Shown here one piece after another: positions 9,215 through 17,872 of a DNA stretch of 37,548 nucleotides (the first letter of the stretch is position 1; each line of letters begins with the position of its first letter). The stretch spans positions 1 to 37,548 of the IMG/VR virus record IMGVR_UViG_3300022748_000010; one strand, 5' to 3'. The notes under the pieces were generated by a model. The model searched no databases. It saw only the letters and a list, made by a program, of their open reading frames with translations, and had not been told where the DNA came from. The position numbers were made by a program, and so were the translations under genes. Source of the stretch: a virus.

Positions 9215-9891
9215 AGGACGCTTTCAAATGCCTTGAACGAACCACTCCAATTGATGTATGAGTCGTTCGTGATTGGCACAAGTGTATATGTTGGGTAGTC
9301 GCGCAACACCACAGGGAAAGTCACTCCGGTGTAAGTGCTGCCACCCATGGAAACCGTAGTTCCAAACTCACCAGCAACGCACGCTACCGTAGACCCCAAA
9401 GCGGAAATCAAACTACGATGCACCGGCACGTTTACAGTCGAGCCAGAGCCGCGCAAAACGTCAGCGGTCACGATGTATGAATACAACCCGACTTGAACAA
9501 AATCGCCGATCTTGAATAAATACGCGGTGCTTGAAATTGCAGGCAACGAACCGAGCACCAAAACTTTTGCCGCGCTTGATGTTTGCCATTGGCAGGCGGC
9601 GATTTGTAAGGGTGTCATGCTGCCTTGATATTTGATGTAGTTCACCCAACCGGTTGAACCGAAATTCAAATATTGTGTCAATGCCTTGTCAGGAATACGC
9701 AAACTGTTCAATATTCCGCGGCTTTGTGAGTAGCGCAAATAGTTCATCGGTTTGAGTTCAAACGCAAAAGGCACAACGGTCAAAATTTCGGACGTTGTGA
9801 TTTTTTGGTTGCGACTGATTGTTTGACCAACAAACCGTTGATCGTTGATTCCAACCGACTCGCTGATTGACAAAATGTTTTGCAAACTCAT
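9211..9891 (-). CDS. Distal tail protein-like minor tail protein
   Basis: 226 residues beginning MSLQNILSISESVGINDQRF. All-beta composition, position directly after the tape measure gene and overlap with the next tip gene all point to a distal-tail or gpM-like protein that joins the tube to the tip. No catalytic motif seen. The start is only one base beyond the region preceding the tape-measure stop, so genes here are packed tail to head. Confidence 0.6.
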   Translation of the reverse strand: MSLQNILSISESVGINDQRFVGQTISRNQKITTSEILTVVPFAFELKPMNYLRYSQSRGILNSLRIPDKALTQYLNFGSTGWVNYIKYQGSMTPLQIAACQWQTSSAAKVLVLGSLPAISSTAYLFKIGDFVQVGLYSYIVTADVLRGSGSTVNVPVHRSLISALGSTVACVAGEFGTTVSMGGSTYTGVTFPVVLRDYPTYTLVPITNDSYINWSGSFKAFESVL

Positions 9892-9892
9892 G

Positions 9893-11812
9893 TTACTTGC
9901 TCACTGGTAAAGACCGTTGTGCGGATTGGTTGACCGCCCAAATTGTCTGTTTGTTTTTTGCCAAGAACTGCGTCGCCGACTGCGTGTCAATCGCGCTCAT
10001 GTTAGCGATGTAAGGCCCGTTGTAAACAACTTGCGGCGTTTGGCTTTGCGAACTTGTCATGCGGTTATTTGGAATAATCGAGCCAGAGCCTTGCGGAATG
10101 AACAACTCAGGCCCGCGCTCGCCCACCAAATAGGGCTGTCCAGCGCCAGCAAAGCCACCATCGGCATGAGGCGCAGGCGGGCCAACAAACGAAGCAGAAG
10201 CAGGGTTGTATTGGCCTCCAAAGCCCATTGCCATCATGCCCATGCGGAACAGTTGCGCGGCCTGCATTTTCATTTCCATCGCAATGATGTTGCGAATAAT
10301 GGAGGTCGTGAAATCTTGGAACGAGAACTTGCCTGTTTGCACAAAAGTGTCAATCGCGTTGTTCATCGCGCCGGTCATAGTTTCAAAATAACCAGCGCCA
10401 AGCCGTGCCGCGTTTTGCGAGTCCTCAATAAATTGTCCAAACGCTTTGTTCCAACCGAATTCGAAAGTGCTCTGCGCTTGGACTTGCGCTTGCATTTCAG
10501 CCTCAGTGAGTTTTTCGTATTCGTGGCCCAACAGACGAATGGCAATTGCCTGATTGTCGATTTCGTCGATCACATCTTGGTTTGCACCATGCGCAGCGGC
10601 TTCCTCGCGTTTTTTTTGAACCTCGTCAAGTTTTTTGCTTGTGTCGTCCGACACTTTGTTGATTGCCTCTTGAATCTGACGTTGTTTGTCAGTCATGTAG
10701 GCCATATCACCTTGGGTTTTCAAATTTGACAAATTGAAATCGAGGTGACGCTTGTACTCACCAGAAATCAATTTCGCCATTGCAAGCATTTGCGCCATGC
10801 GTTTTGCTTCTGGGCTGTCTTTGATTTCACGGCGTGCGCCGGTAGGTGCTGATTTTTTTGCTGCTGGCGTTTCCGTGCCGCCACTCATGATGCGACGTTG
10901 AAATTCCTCAAGTCGGTCGGCTCGCTCTTGCATGTCTTTTTCAAAACGGATGTTCTCGCGAATAGCGCCGTCGATGCCGTCTTTCCAAAATGCTTTGATG
11001 TTGTCAATCGTGTGCTCAAGTTCTGCCGCAATTCCACCGATGATGAATTGCAAATCAGAGGCAACAACCGCCACAGTTTGAAAAACCGTTTTGACCGCCT
11101 CTGCAACAAAATTTGATTTCTCGTTGAGTTGGTCAAAATATTCCAACGTGTCTTTGAGAACCGTTCCCATTCCGGCAGTGAACTGCGTCACAAACTGGTG
11201 ATGGCTTTTTGCCAGCATGTCCCATGCGTCACCAGCGTCATTGATGGATTGAGTCCATTCGTCATTCAAGCCAACGCCATTTTGAATTTCGTCGTTCAAC
11301 GAACGAAAATCTACGCCTTTGGCGGCTTTGCCAAAAACATCAAATGCTTTTGCGTTGCGCGTTACCGTGTCTTCAATGTTGGAAAGGCTTTCCGTCACTC
11401 GGTTGAACAGTTGCTCGTTTGAAAGCGATGCAAGTTCTTTGAGAGAAATACCCATTTTCGTGAATGAGTCTTGCGCGTCTTGGTTGCCGGAGGCGGCTTT
11501 ATCCACGTAGTTCGTGAACGAGTTGAGCATTTTGCCCGCGTTCTCAGCCTCACCACCGGAAACCATCAACGCCTCTTGCAACTTGAGGATTGACGACACG
11601 GTCATGTCGTTGGCTTTGGCGGTGTCCGACAACTCGTCGGCAAATTTCATCGCCTCATAAGTCATCGCGGCGAATGCGGCGGCTCCAGCCGTGCCGATTG
11701 CCGGCAGTTTGTCAACGAACTTTGAAAGTTGCTTGTCAGCCTTTTCCAAGCCTTGTTGGAACTCTGCCGAGTCAAGACCTAAAACAACACCGAGCCGTGC
11801 CAGCATACCCAT
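9893..11812 (-). CDS. Tail tape measure protein
   Basis: 639 residues, mostly helical. The N-terminus (LGVVLGLDSAEFQQGLEKAD) is the usual tape-measure beginning, a hydrophobic segment lies near residues 38-50, long charged helices fill the middle, and the C-terminus has the lambda-type sequence VGERGPELFIPQGSGSIIP. At the usual ratio of about 0.15 nm per residue the tail would be roughly 95 nm. SD AGAGG precedes the ATG at 11812. It follows the tail chaperone pair, the canonical order. Confidence 0.92.
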   Translation of the reverse strand: MGMLARLGVVLGLDSAEFQQGLEKADKQLSKFVDKLPAIGTAGAAAFAAMTYEAMKFADELSDTAKANDMTVSSILKLQEALMVSGGEAENAGKMLNSFTNYVDKAASGNQDAQDSFTKMGISLKELASLSNEQLFNRVTESLSNIEDTVTRNAKAFDVFGKAAKGVDFRSLNDEIQNGVGLNDEWTQSINDAGDAWDMLAKSHHQFVTQFTAGMGTVLKDTLEYFDQLNEKSNFVAEAVKTVFQTVAVVASDLQFIIGGIAAELEHTIDNIKAFWKDGIDGAIRENIRFEKDMQERADRLEEFQRRIMSGGTETPAAKKSAPTGARREIKDSPEAKRMAQMLAMAKLISGEYKRHLDFNLSNLKTQGDMAYMTDKQRQIQEAINKVSDDTSKKLDEVQKKREEAAAHGANQDVIDEIDNQAIAIRLLGHEYEKLTEAEMQAQVQAQSTFEFGWNKAFGQFIEDSQNAARLGAGYFETMTGAMNNAIDTFVQTGKFSFQDFTTSIIRNIIAMEMKMQAAQLFRMGMMAMGFGGQYNPASASFVGPPAPHADGGFAGAGQPYLVGERGPELFIPQGSGSIIPNNRMTSSQSQTPQVVYNGPYIANMSAIDTQSATQFLAKNKQTIWAVNQSAQRSLPVSK

Positions 11813-11817
11813 ATAAA

Positions 11818-12165
11818 TTACCTCTCAAACAAGTGTGCAGGCGCGTTTGGACTTGCCTTCATGAAGGTTGACAAACTTTCACTCACCTTGCTTGCCTTTT
11901 CCTCGTCAGACATTGGCGGGTAAATGTAGTCGTAACCCCGTGGAATCATGTCTTGTAGTGTGTAGGCACGCTGCGCTTCCGGCCTCATGTAATTGTAAAT
12001 CGCGCCTTTCAAAGAGCCAAGCGTTTCCAACAATCCACGATTGCCAATTTGACCGTCCACATACATGATGCAAATATCGGTCAGCCTTTCCTCGTCTACG
12101 GTGTCAGGGTCAGTTCCGTGTGCGGTCAAATACGCTTTGACCTGCCTGCGGACTGACCCCGTTAT
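11818..12165 (-). CDS. Tail assembly chaperone, -1 frameshift extension (GT-type)
   Basis: This frame has no convincing start of its own; a TTG start at 12129 has no clear ribosome binding site. A -1 slip at 12165-12171 joins it to the upstream chaperone and adds 115 residues (beginning ITGSVRRQVK), making a fusion of about 277 residues. This matches the gpG/gpGT scheme of lambda, in which the fusion binds tape measure and tube subunits during tail assembly. The sequence then contains DEERLTDICIMYVDGQIG and ends at 11818, just before the tape measure gene. Confidence 0.8.
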   Translation of the reverse strand: MTGSVRRQVKAYLTAHGTDPDTVDEERLTDICIMYVDGQIGNRGLLETLGSLKGAIYNYMRPEAQRAYTLQDMIPRGYDYIYPPMSDEEKASKVSESLSTFMKASPNAPAHLFER

Positions 12166-12650
12166 TTTCCCTTTTGTGCCTCGTATGAAGGCGAAACAGT
12201 TTTGGTGATCTCATCCACGAGTTGCATTTGAATGGGGAACGGGAAAAGTTCCTCAATCATCTCGTAGGTGATTGTGTTCATGTCAAAACCTTGTTCCTCG
12301 GGGACAAGCATTTTGCACATTTCGGTGATGCGATTTTCGAGCAGGATTTTGTTCTTGGCAGTTTCGCGCATGGAACGTCCGTCGAGTAATACATCGTTCT
12401 CAAGCCATTCGCATTTGATGTTTGAGTCTTTTGCATTTTTCAGCGGCACAAGGCCCGCTGTAAGTTGTTCGTAATACTTGCTGACGCGGGCCTCGTCAAC
12501 AATTTTCATGCGCTCTTGCATGGCTTCAAACTCCGCGGTCAGCGGCACTTTGACTTTGAAAACGTGGCCTCCAAGTTCGAACGCACGCGTGCGCACCATG
12601 TCCTTGTGTTTCAAAAAGTTTTTGCCAAAAGCGTTTGCGAGTTGGTTCAT
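12162..12650 (-). CDS. Tail assembly chaperone (G-type)
   Basis: 162 residues, charged and helical, ending SYEAQKGK before TAA at 12162. It lies between the HK97 gp10-like gene and the tape measure gene, the standard place of the tail chaperone. SD AAAGGAT precedes the ATG. The last codons form the slippery heptamer that produces the longer form. It acts in the host cytoplasm and is not expected in the mature virion. Confidence 0.8.
   Translation of the reverse strand: MNQLANAFGKNFLKHKDMVRTRAFELGGHVFKVKVPLTAEFEAMQERMKIVDEARVSKYYEQLTAGLVPLKNAKDSNIKCEWLENDVLLDGRSMRETAKNKILLENRITEMCKMLVPEEQGFDMNTITYEMIEELFPFPIQMQLVDEITKTVSPSYEAQKGK
12165..12171 (-). other. Programmed -1 ribosomal frameshift site GGGAAAA
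   Basis: On the minus strand the zero frame reads AAG GGA AAA TAA. The heptamer G GGA AAA fits X XXY YYZ, and the stop follows at once. After a -1 slip the next codons are ATA ACG GGG, entering the open frame 12165-11818. Lambda uses the close relative GGGAAAG in the same gene pair. Confidence 0.8.
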
Positions 12651-12653
12651 GTC

Positions 12654-13184
12654 TTATCCTTTCTTGGCTCGTTGAGCCTGTCTTGCTTTGTATTTGTCTA
12701 TCGCCTGCCGTAGTGTAGTCGATAGGTTTTCCACGATCACATTGGCATTGCTTTCCAACGATGAGCGCAAAAATGGTTGTGGTGCAACGTGCGCAGTGCC
12801 AAACTCCGCGGCAATCGCACGCGCATCGCTCTTGATACCTTTGGTTTTTTTCTTGGTCTTTTCGTTGAAGTAACTTTTGCGTGCCAAGACGCTGCCGGGA
12901 GCAGTTGTGACCGTTGCCACCACGGTGTCGTTCTCGTTGATGTATTTCGACGCCTTCATGCGTTTGTTGGGCTTGCGTGCCTCAATACGCAAAGACTCGC
13001 GCAACGCGCCGGTGTCCACGGGCACGTTGGCTTTGGCTGTCATCAAAGCGGGGACCATCGCCTCGCGAACGCCGCGAATCAAAATGTTCCGTGAATCTTT
13101 TGGTCCGAAGTCGTTTGCGAGTTCCTGAAAGACGGCTCTCAGTTCATCAGCACCAACAACGGCAACCGAGAACGTTTTTGCCAT
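12654..13184 (-). CDS. HK97 gp10-like head-tail / tail completion protein
   Basis: 176 residues. It carries VPVDTGALRESL near the middle and the family signature GTAHVAPQPFLR near residue 140, typical of HK97 gp10-like proteins at the head-tail interface. A basic C-terminus (YKARQAQRAKKG) closes the protein. The ATG at 13184 overlaps the upstream stop as TGATG, so it is preferred over the GTG one codon upstream. Confidence 0.8.
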   Translation of the reverse strand: MAKTFSVAVVGADELRAVFQELANDFGPKDSRNILIRGVREAMVPALMTAKANVPVDTGALRESLRIEARKPNKRMKASKYINENDTVVATVTTAPGSVLARKSYFNEKTKKKTKGIKSDARAIAAEFGTAHVAPQPFLRSSLESNANVIVENLSTTLRQAIDKYKARQAQRAKKG

Positions 13185-13411
13185 CACTCACCCTTTACGA
13201 GTTTTTGGAATACGGCGTTATTCAGTCGGGCGGCAAAATCCGCAATTTCCTCTGGTGTCATTTTGTCAGCGTGAATTTTGGCGATCTCATACGCGAGGTG
13301 GATGCCAACGATTCGTTGCTGAGTGAAACCGAACCAGTTTTTTTGACCTGAGTTTGCACAACCTACGATGTAGTTGAGCAGGTCGTCGGAGTTTTGTATT
13401 GGTGCTGTCAT
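13184..13411 (-). CDS. Small protein of the tail region, unknown
   Basis: 75 residues beginning MTAPIQNSDDLLNYIVGC. Mostly helical, no membrane segment, no family recognised. It follows a strong terminator by a few bases and has no good ribosome binding site of its own, so its expression should be low, perhaps from read-through. Its stop overlaps the next start (TGATG). Confidence 0.55.
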   Translation of the reverse strand: MTAPIQNSDDLLNYIVGCANSGQKNWFGFTQQRIVGIHLAYEIAKIHADKMTPEEIADFAARLNNAVFQKLVKGE

Positions 13412-13418
13412 GTTGAAG

Positions 13419-13439
13419 AAAAAGCCCCGAAGGGCTTTT
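13419..13439 (-). terminator. Rho-independent terminator after the major tail protein gene
   Basis: On the minus strand AAAAGCCC pairs perfectly with GGGCTTTT around a TTCG tetraloop, and the T-run continues as TTTTTCTT. It lies between the stop at 13442 and the next start at 13411. It would end most transcripts of the abundant tail tube gene. Confidence 0.85.
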
Positions 13440-13441
13440 GT

Positions 13442-13963
13442 TTAGTCGTTGGACCAACCGTATTCGTTGCCGCCTACGGGGTGCACTGTGAAGATGAATT
13501 TGCTTTCGGCCGATGGAGACAAATCCCATTGCAGGCCACCGATGCGTGCGTTGAACGCGTATGCAACAGTGTTTGCGCCGTCATAAACAGCCACTACGAA
13601 AGTGCGAATAATGTCGCCAGCGTAGCCGTCAGAACGGATTTGCAACAAAGCAGCGTCAGATGGATTCCAAGCGGCTGTGATTTGCATCGAAGTCACTTGG
13701 TTTTGTGTAGTGATCTTCGCGCCGGTGCGAGCGCCTGCGATAGAGTAGGTTGCAGATGCGTCATCAGCACCGAAAGCAGGGATTGCTTCAACGGGAACTT
13801 GCATGCCAGTTGTGCCAGTGCCGCCAGCGGTTGTGCCGACGATTGCTTCGACTTGCGCAGTCCATGTGCTCAATTGCGAAACGGTCAACGGAGTTGGAGT
13901 TGCGCCATTTTGCATCCACAGGGTTGCAACATATCCGGGTAAGACTTTATTGATGAGTGCCAT
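13442..13963 (-). CDS. Major tail (tube) protein
   Basis: 173 residues. Its size, all-beta composition and place after the tail completion genes and before the tail chaperones identify the tube protein. The N-terminus has the form MALINKVLPGYVATLW and the C-terminus is rich in Asn, Gly and Trp. A strong SD (AAAGGAAA) precedes it and a strong terminator follows, as expected for a highly expressed structural gene. Confidence 0.75.
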   Translation of the reverse strand: MALINKVLPGYVATLWMQNGATPTPLTVSQLSTWTAQVEAIVGTTAGGTGTTGMQVPVEAIPAFGADDASATYSIAGARTGAKITTQNQVTSMQITAAWNPSDAALLQIRSDGYAGDIIRTFVVAVYDGANTVAYAFNARIGGLQWDLSPSAESKFIFTVHPVGGNEYGWSND

Positions 13964-14002
13964 TTTTAAGTTTCCTTTGAAAGAGTTTGGTCAATTCTTG
14001 TC

Positions 14003-14428
14003 TTATGTTGGAATGTCGAGTGTGCAGTCCAAAATAACTTGGTTCATCCCGATGGTGTCATCGTAGGTGTTGAACAACCAAGTCACATCAGCCTTTGCTA
14101 CAAAGAAACCATTTGTGGCGGGATTGCCGAAAGTTCCTGAGTAACCGTGCAGAGATTGTATGACTTCGTTCGCCAAATTGAAAGCGGCATCGAGGTCTTT
14201 CGCAAACACGGAAATTTGAAAAATCGGACGGTCAATGCCTTTGTTTCCTTGCGTTTGTCCAGTGTAAACCGGCTGGTGCACGTTGCGCAAATTCCAAGTC
14301 AGAAAACCAGAACCTTCGGTTGCCCAATTCCTGTTGAAGTTTGCATAAACAGGCAGCGGCGCAACAATGCTCGCCAATTGATATTGGATGCACTGCGCGT
14401 ATACCGCTGGATTTTGTTGTGTCGTCAT
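14003..14428 (-). CDS. Tail terminator / completion protein
   Basis: 141 residues from MTTQQNPAVYAQC. This start is preferred because its ATG overlaps the upstream stop as ATGA (14425-14428); an upstream in-frame extension has no such support. Position between the head-tail joining protein and the tube protein suggests a tail terminator (gpU-like or DUF3168-like) that caps the tube. No motif settles the family. Confidence 0.6.
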   Translation of the reverse strand: MTTQQNPAVYAQCIQYQLASIVAPLPVYANFNRNWATEGSGFLTWNLRNVHQPVYTGQTQGNKGIDRPIFQISVFAKDLDAAFNLANEVIQSLHGYSGTFGNPATNGFFVAKADVTWLFNTYDDTIGMNQVILDCTLDIPT

Positions 14429-14769
14429 ACTGTTGTCGCGGGGTCGTTGCGGTAACACAAAAACGTCACTTTCATCCGGTCGTTTGACTCACGAATGTCG
14501 GTGATGCGCCAGTCAAAGCCGCGCCAGTTGATCGCATACAAATTTTGGTTGTCCACAATTTGCCGCACGTTTGGTGTGTAGTTCACCGTGATGTTCACCA
14601 AATCTTGATAGACGCGGTAACGGTCAGAGATTCGCAAACTGTTGGCAACATCAGCCACGCGCCCACGGGTTTCAAACCACTTGGTCAACGTGGTCGTGTA
14701 TTGACCATAGTCATCAATCGCGTTGATGACGTTGTTGAAAATAAAATTCTCGTACCGTGCGATTGCCAT
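14425..14769 (-). CDS. Head-tail joining (head closure) protein
   Basis: 114 residues beginning MAIARYENFIFNNVINAI. It contains RGRVADVANSLRISDRYRVY and NWRGFDWRITDIRESNDR. Length, beta content and order after the gp6-like connector match a small head-closure protein. The ATG follows the upstream TAA directly. It is coupled to the next gene by ATGA. Confidence 0.6.
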   Translation of the reverse strand: MAIARYENFIFNNVINAIDDYGQYTTTLTKWFETRGRVADVANSLRISDRYRVYQDLVNITVNYTPNVRQIVDNQNLYAINWRGFDWRITDIRESNDRMKVTFLCYRNDPATTV

Positions 14770-15432
14770 TTACATCACCAAAGGCTTGTATGGTCGCAGC
14801 AGGGCTTGCACGCCGAACGGAATTTGTTTCAATTGCACCTCTGTCGTGTCGGAACGGTTGTTGTAAAGGTGCGTGAGCAACAACAACGCCGCTTGTTTGA
14901 TGACAGGGTATTGCGCCAAAAAACTCGCGTTCTGCGTGTAGGTCACAGTGATCGGGTTGGCAACGTTTTGGTTCAACGTGTTGGGGATTGTGTTCAAAAT
15001 CACTCGGTTGCCCGTTGGGTCATACGAATAATTTGAAGGCGCGATCAACTCTGGCACGGTGTTCGAGTTCCCGTAGAACTCCACGCGGTTGATGGTCACA
15101 CCCGCAGCACCTTGATTCGGACCGGACACCTCGGGCAAATCCAAAAACACAGCCGTGTTGTAAAGCCCGAAATTCGGGTAATACACTTTGTATTGCGTTG
15201 GATAAATTGCCAGACCGAGGAAATCCTCAATCGCCATACGCGTTGCGAGTTCAAGACTCATCAAATACGTGTCTTGGCTTTCATCGTCGAACAGGTTGAG
15301 TTGCTGAGTGATCTCGGCAAGCGTCAACCATTCAGTCTGAATATCACGGCCGACTTGTTCAAACTTGGCGTAGTTGTATGGATTCCCTTGCGAGGAATAA
15401 AACGGCGCGAGTGTTTGATTTTCAACAGCCAT
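14770..15432 (-). CDS. Head-tail connector protein (gp6-like)
   Basis: 220 residues. A helical N-terminal part (LTLAEITQQLNLFDDES, near 35-52) and an end of the form LLTHLYNNRS, followed by IPFGVQALLRPYKPLVM, are typical of gp6-like connectors that sit under the portal. SD AAAGGTAA precedes the ATG. It lies directly after the capsid genes, in the usual HK97 order. Confidence 0.8.
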   Translation of the reverse strand: MAVENQTLAPFYSSQGNPYNYAKFEQVGRDIQTEWLTLAEITQQLNLFDDESQDTYLMSLELATRMAIEDFLGLAIYPTQYKVYYPNFGLYNTAVFLDLPEVSGPNQGAAGVTINRVEFYGNSNTVPELIAPSNYSYDPTGNRVILNTIPNTLNQNVANPITVTYTQNASFLAQYPVIKQAALLLLTHLYNNRSDTTEVQLKQIPFGVQALLRPYKPLVM

Positions 15433-15441
15433 GATTTACCT

Positions 15442-16461
15442 TTAAGCGGCAGAGGCGCGAACGCCAGCAAACGGGTCGCGCACGGTAGTTGCCACACGTT
15501 TCTCAGCATACAGTGTAACGAAGCCGGGAGCGGTTTGTTCGTAAACCTGCACATCCATTTCCTCAACGTCTGCGATGGTCAAGAAACGGTCCCAGTTTGC
15601 CAAATAGATCGGGAAATCTGCTGACAGGTAAGGGTTTGGCACAACAGACCAACCAAAAATTGAACCGACTGCGCCGCCTTCGTTTGGTTCGCCCAGTTCC
15701 AAGAACAATGGCAAACCTTGCAGGTCTTTCAACTGACGCAGGGTTTGAATCATCGTGGGGGTCATGTGCCAAGCGGTCGTAGGCAGCGACCAATATTGCG
15801 CGGGCAACGCATTGGCGATGTTTGTGATTTTGTTGTAAGTCGGAGCAGCACCACCCAAAGAAACGGTAGCGATTGTGTGGATGCCGTCTGTCATGGCTGA
15901 ACCGCTTGTGCCATAAGCAGAAACGGAGCCGCTTACATACGAATCCAAACCGCGCAATCCATATGTCGCGCCAGTGCTTGTGGTTGTCGAACCTGCTTGA
16001 TCGTTGTTAGTTGCTTGCGATGCGCCCTCTTGTTGGCTGAATTCCAAAGCCAAGTCTGTCAACAAAGATTCTTGCAAACCGTTAATGTCGTCCATCGCGG
16101 CGATGCGGATAGGCAACGTTGCGTTAATGATGCGTGTTGGCATGACCCAAAACGACGTTGCCGTGTCTGGCGAGCCGGAGTTAGGGGTAGCGTTAGGGTT
16201 CCAAGGGTTTGCGCTTGTGGCGTTACCTGTTTTGGCAACGAATTGCACTGCGGAACTGTTGGGGGCTTTGATGTTGCGCGAACCCATGCGAAAAGGGTTC
16301 GCATAGCGCAACGCTGCAAAAGCGTCATCAAAATAAGTGCGACCACCGATACCAAGACCCGAACCGGTGAGCGTAGACGCTTCACGCAAGTCGATTGTTA
16401 CTTTGCCGCCTTCGTTGATGGCTTTTTTGATGCCGTCGATGATTTTTTGTGATGCACTCAT
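15442..16461 (-). CDS. Second HK97-fold capsid protein, without the N-terminal delta domain
   Basis: 339 residues from the ATG at 16461 (SD AAAGGAAT). It aligns with the capsid protein encoded just upstream: LTGSGLGIGGRTYFDD, ALEFSQQEGASQATNNDQAG, TGATYGLRGL and VYEQTAPGFVTLYAEKR all have close counterparts. It lacks the 70-100 residue helical N-terminal region of the first copy and has only a short helix (IIDGIKKAINEGG). It could form pentons, a minor shell component or decoration. A hairpin terminator lies between the copies. An alternative TTG start at 16485 was rejected because it lies inside that terminator. Confidence 0.85.
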   Translation of the reverse strand: MSASQKIIDGIKKAINEGGKVTIDLREASTLTGSGLGIGGRTYFDDAFAALRYANPFRMGSRNIKAPNSSAVQFVAKTGNATSANPWNPNATPNSGSPDTATSFWVMPTRIINATLPIRIAAMDDINGLQESLLTDLALEFSQQEGASQATNNDQAGSTTTSTGATYGLRGLDSYVSGSVSAYGTSGSAMTDGIHTIATVSLGGAAPTYNKITNIANALPAQYWSLPTTAWHMTPTMIQTLRQLKDLQGLPLFLELGEPNEGGAVGSIFGWSVVPNPYLSADFPIYLANWDRFLTIADVEEMDVQVYEQTAPGFVTLYAEKRVATTVRDPFAGVRASAA

Positions 16462-16483
16462 TTGGATAATTCCTTTGAAAAAC

Positions 16484-16508
16484 AAAAAGAGGGGAGCCGA
16501 AGCCCCCC
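16484..16508 (-). terminator. Rho-independent terminator between the two capsid genes
   Basis: On the minus strand GGGGGGC pairs with GCTCCCC around a TTCG loop (seven pairs, one G-T), followed by TCTTTTTG and then a second T-run. It starts 8 bases after the stop of the first capsid gene and would reduce transcription of the second copy and all later genes. Confidence 0.8.
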
Positions 16509-16515
16509 GCTTTCA

Positions 16516-17862
16516 TTACGCGCCAGTGGCGGTCGAACGGTAGCGAATGATCGAGAAGGGATCGACCACGCTGGTTGCCAAGCGTTTTTCACCGTAGAAA
16601 GTGATAAATCCGGGCTGTGTTTGTTCGTAGCGACGCAACACCATGCTCAAACGGTCAACGATGGTGTGACCACGTTGGAAATCGCCGAAATACATTGGGT
16701 ATTGGCTGTTTGTGCCAGCAGAACCACCAGCGGCGATAGGGCTTTCCAAGTAGGTGTTTACCACAACGTCAAAGCCGAGCAGTTTGCCGACGATGCCGTC
16801 ATAGATCAGCGGAGACATACGTTCGAACACTGGAGTGCCGTTGTCGTCTTTCAAACCACGGATGCCAGCAAGCATGATCGGGTTAATGATGAAACGGTTA
16901 CCGGTAGACCAGTATTGTTGTGGCAGGCTGTGAATGAAGTTGATCAAATCAGAATACGAAACGTTGTTGGCAGTGCCAAAACCGTTGGTAGTGATCTGGT
17001 CATAAGTGGCGATGCTGTGCAAACCGTCGCTAGACGAAGTGCCGCTAGAGCCAAAAGCCGCTGTGCTGATTGTGCCGCCAGTGTAGGTGGAGTTAGAGCC
17101 GCCGTACTGGTTCAAACCGCGCAAACCGTTGGTCGCACCGTATGCAGTGGTAGTCGAACCGGCTTGATCGTTGTTCAAGATCATGCTGAGGCCCTCTTGC
17201 TGCGAGAATTCTTGCAGCATGTCGTCCACCACGTTTGCTTCCAAACCATCAATATCGTCCAAAGCGGCGGTACGGATGGGGAACTGCACGTTAATGTCTT
17301 GCATGTTCAATTGCCAAATGCTCGTTGCTTCAGTAGTAGCCGAGCCGTTGTTTTGAATTGCATAGCCCCATTGAGCGCCTGCATCGCCCGTTTTTGCGCG
17401 GAATTGATATGTAGAGCCATCAGTTGCAACGTTGCGAGAAACGCCGCGCATAGGGTTCATCAAACGCAGTTTGTGGAACACAGGGTCATAAGCGGTGCGA
17501 CCACCGATGCCAGCGCCGGAACCGGTCAAAGCAGAGGCTTCGGTCAGGTAAGCAGCGTGTTGGTCTTCGGATTCCCACAACTTCAACTCTTGGTGCAACT
17601 TTGCGCCGGTTTGCTTTGCAAAGCCAGCCAGTTGTTCACGCACGCGACGGTTCACATCGCCGCGAACGGTTTTGTGTGGAGCGCGGATGAACTCAGGTGC
17701 AGAGATGGTTGCGACTTTTGCTTCCAAAGCGGCCATTTTTTCGTTGACTTCGTTTTTGACGGCATCAACAGTGGCAGCGACTTCGGTTTTCACTTCGTCG
17801 ATTTTGGTGAGTTGAGCGACTTCAATCGCTTCAACTTTTTCGAGGATTTTTTCAACTGACAT
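16516..17862 (-). CDS. Major capsid protein, HK97 fold, with N-terminal delta domain
   Basis: 448 residues from the ATG at 17862; SD AAGGAA is eight bases upstream, whereas a further ATG at 17868 is too close to it. Residues 1-60 form a charged coiled coil (EKILEKVEAIEVAQLTKIDE onwards), the scaffold-like delta domain normally removed by the protease. The shell domain begins near ASALTGSGAGIGGRT, with a conserved FSQQEGLSMILNNDQAGS helix-loop and the end YEQTQPGFITFYGEKR. It follows the protease gene, as in HK97. Confidence 0.92.
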   Translation of the reverse strand: MSVEKILEKVEAIEVAQLTKIDEVKTEVAATVDAVKNEVNEKMAALEAKVATISAPEFIRAPHKTVRGDVNRRVREQLAGFAKQTGAKLHQELKLWESEDQHAAYLTEASALTGSGAGIGGRTAYDPVFHKLRLMNPMRGVSRNVATDGSTYQFRAKTGDAGAQWGYAIQNNGSATTEATSIWQLNMQDINVQFPIRTAALDDIDGLEANVVDDMLQEFSQQEGLSMILNNDQAGSTTTAYGATNGLRGLNQYGGSNSTYTGGTISTAAFGSSGTSSSDGLHSIATYDQITTNGFGTANNVSYSDLINFIHSLPQQYWSTGNRFIINPIMLAGIRGLKDDNGTPVFERMSPLIYDGIVGKLLGFDVVVNTYLESPIAAGGSAGTNSQYPMYFGDFQRGHTIVDRLSMVLRRYEQTQPGFITFYGEKRLATSVVDPFSIIRYRSTATGA

Positions 17863-17872
17863 TTTCATTTCC

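Noticed and set aside
15442-16485. Longer second capsid protein starting at TTG 16485
   Set aside because: The start lies inside the terminator T-run; the ATG at 16461 has a good SD.
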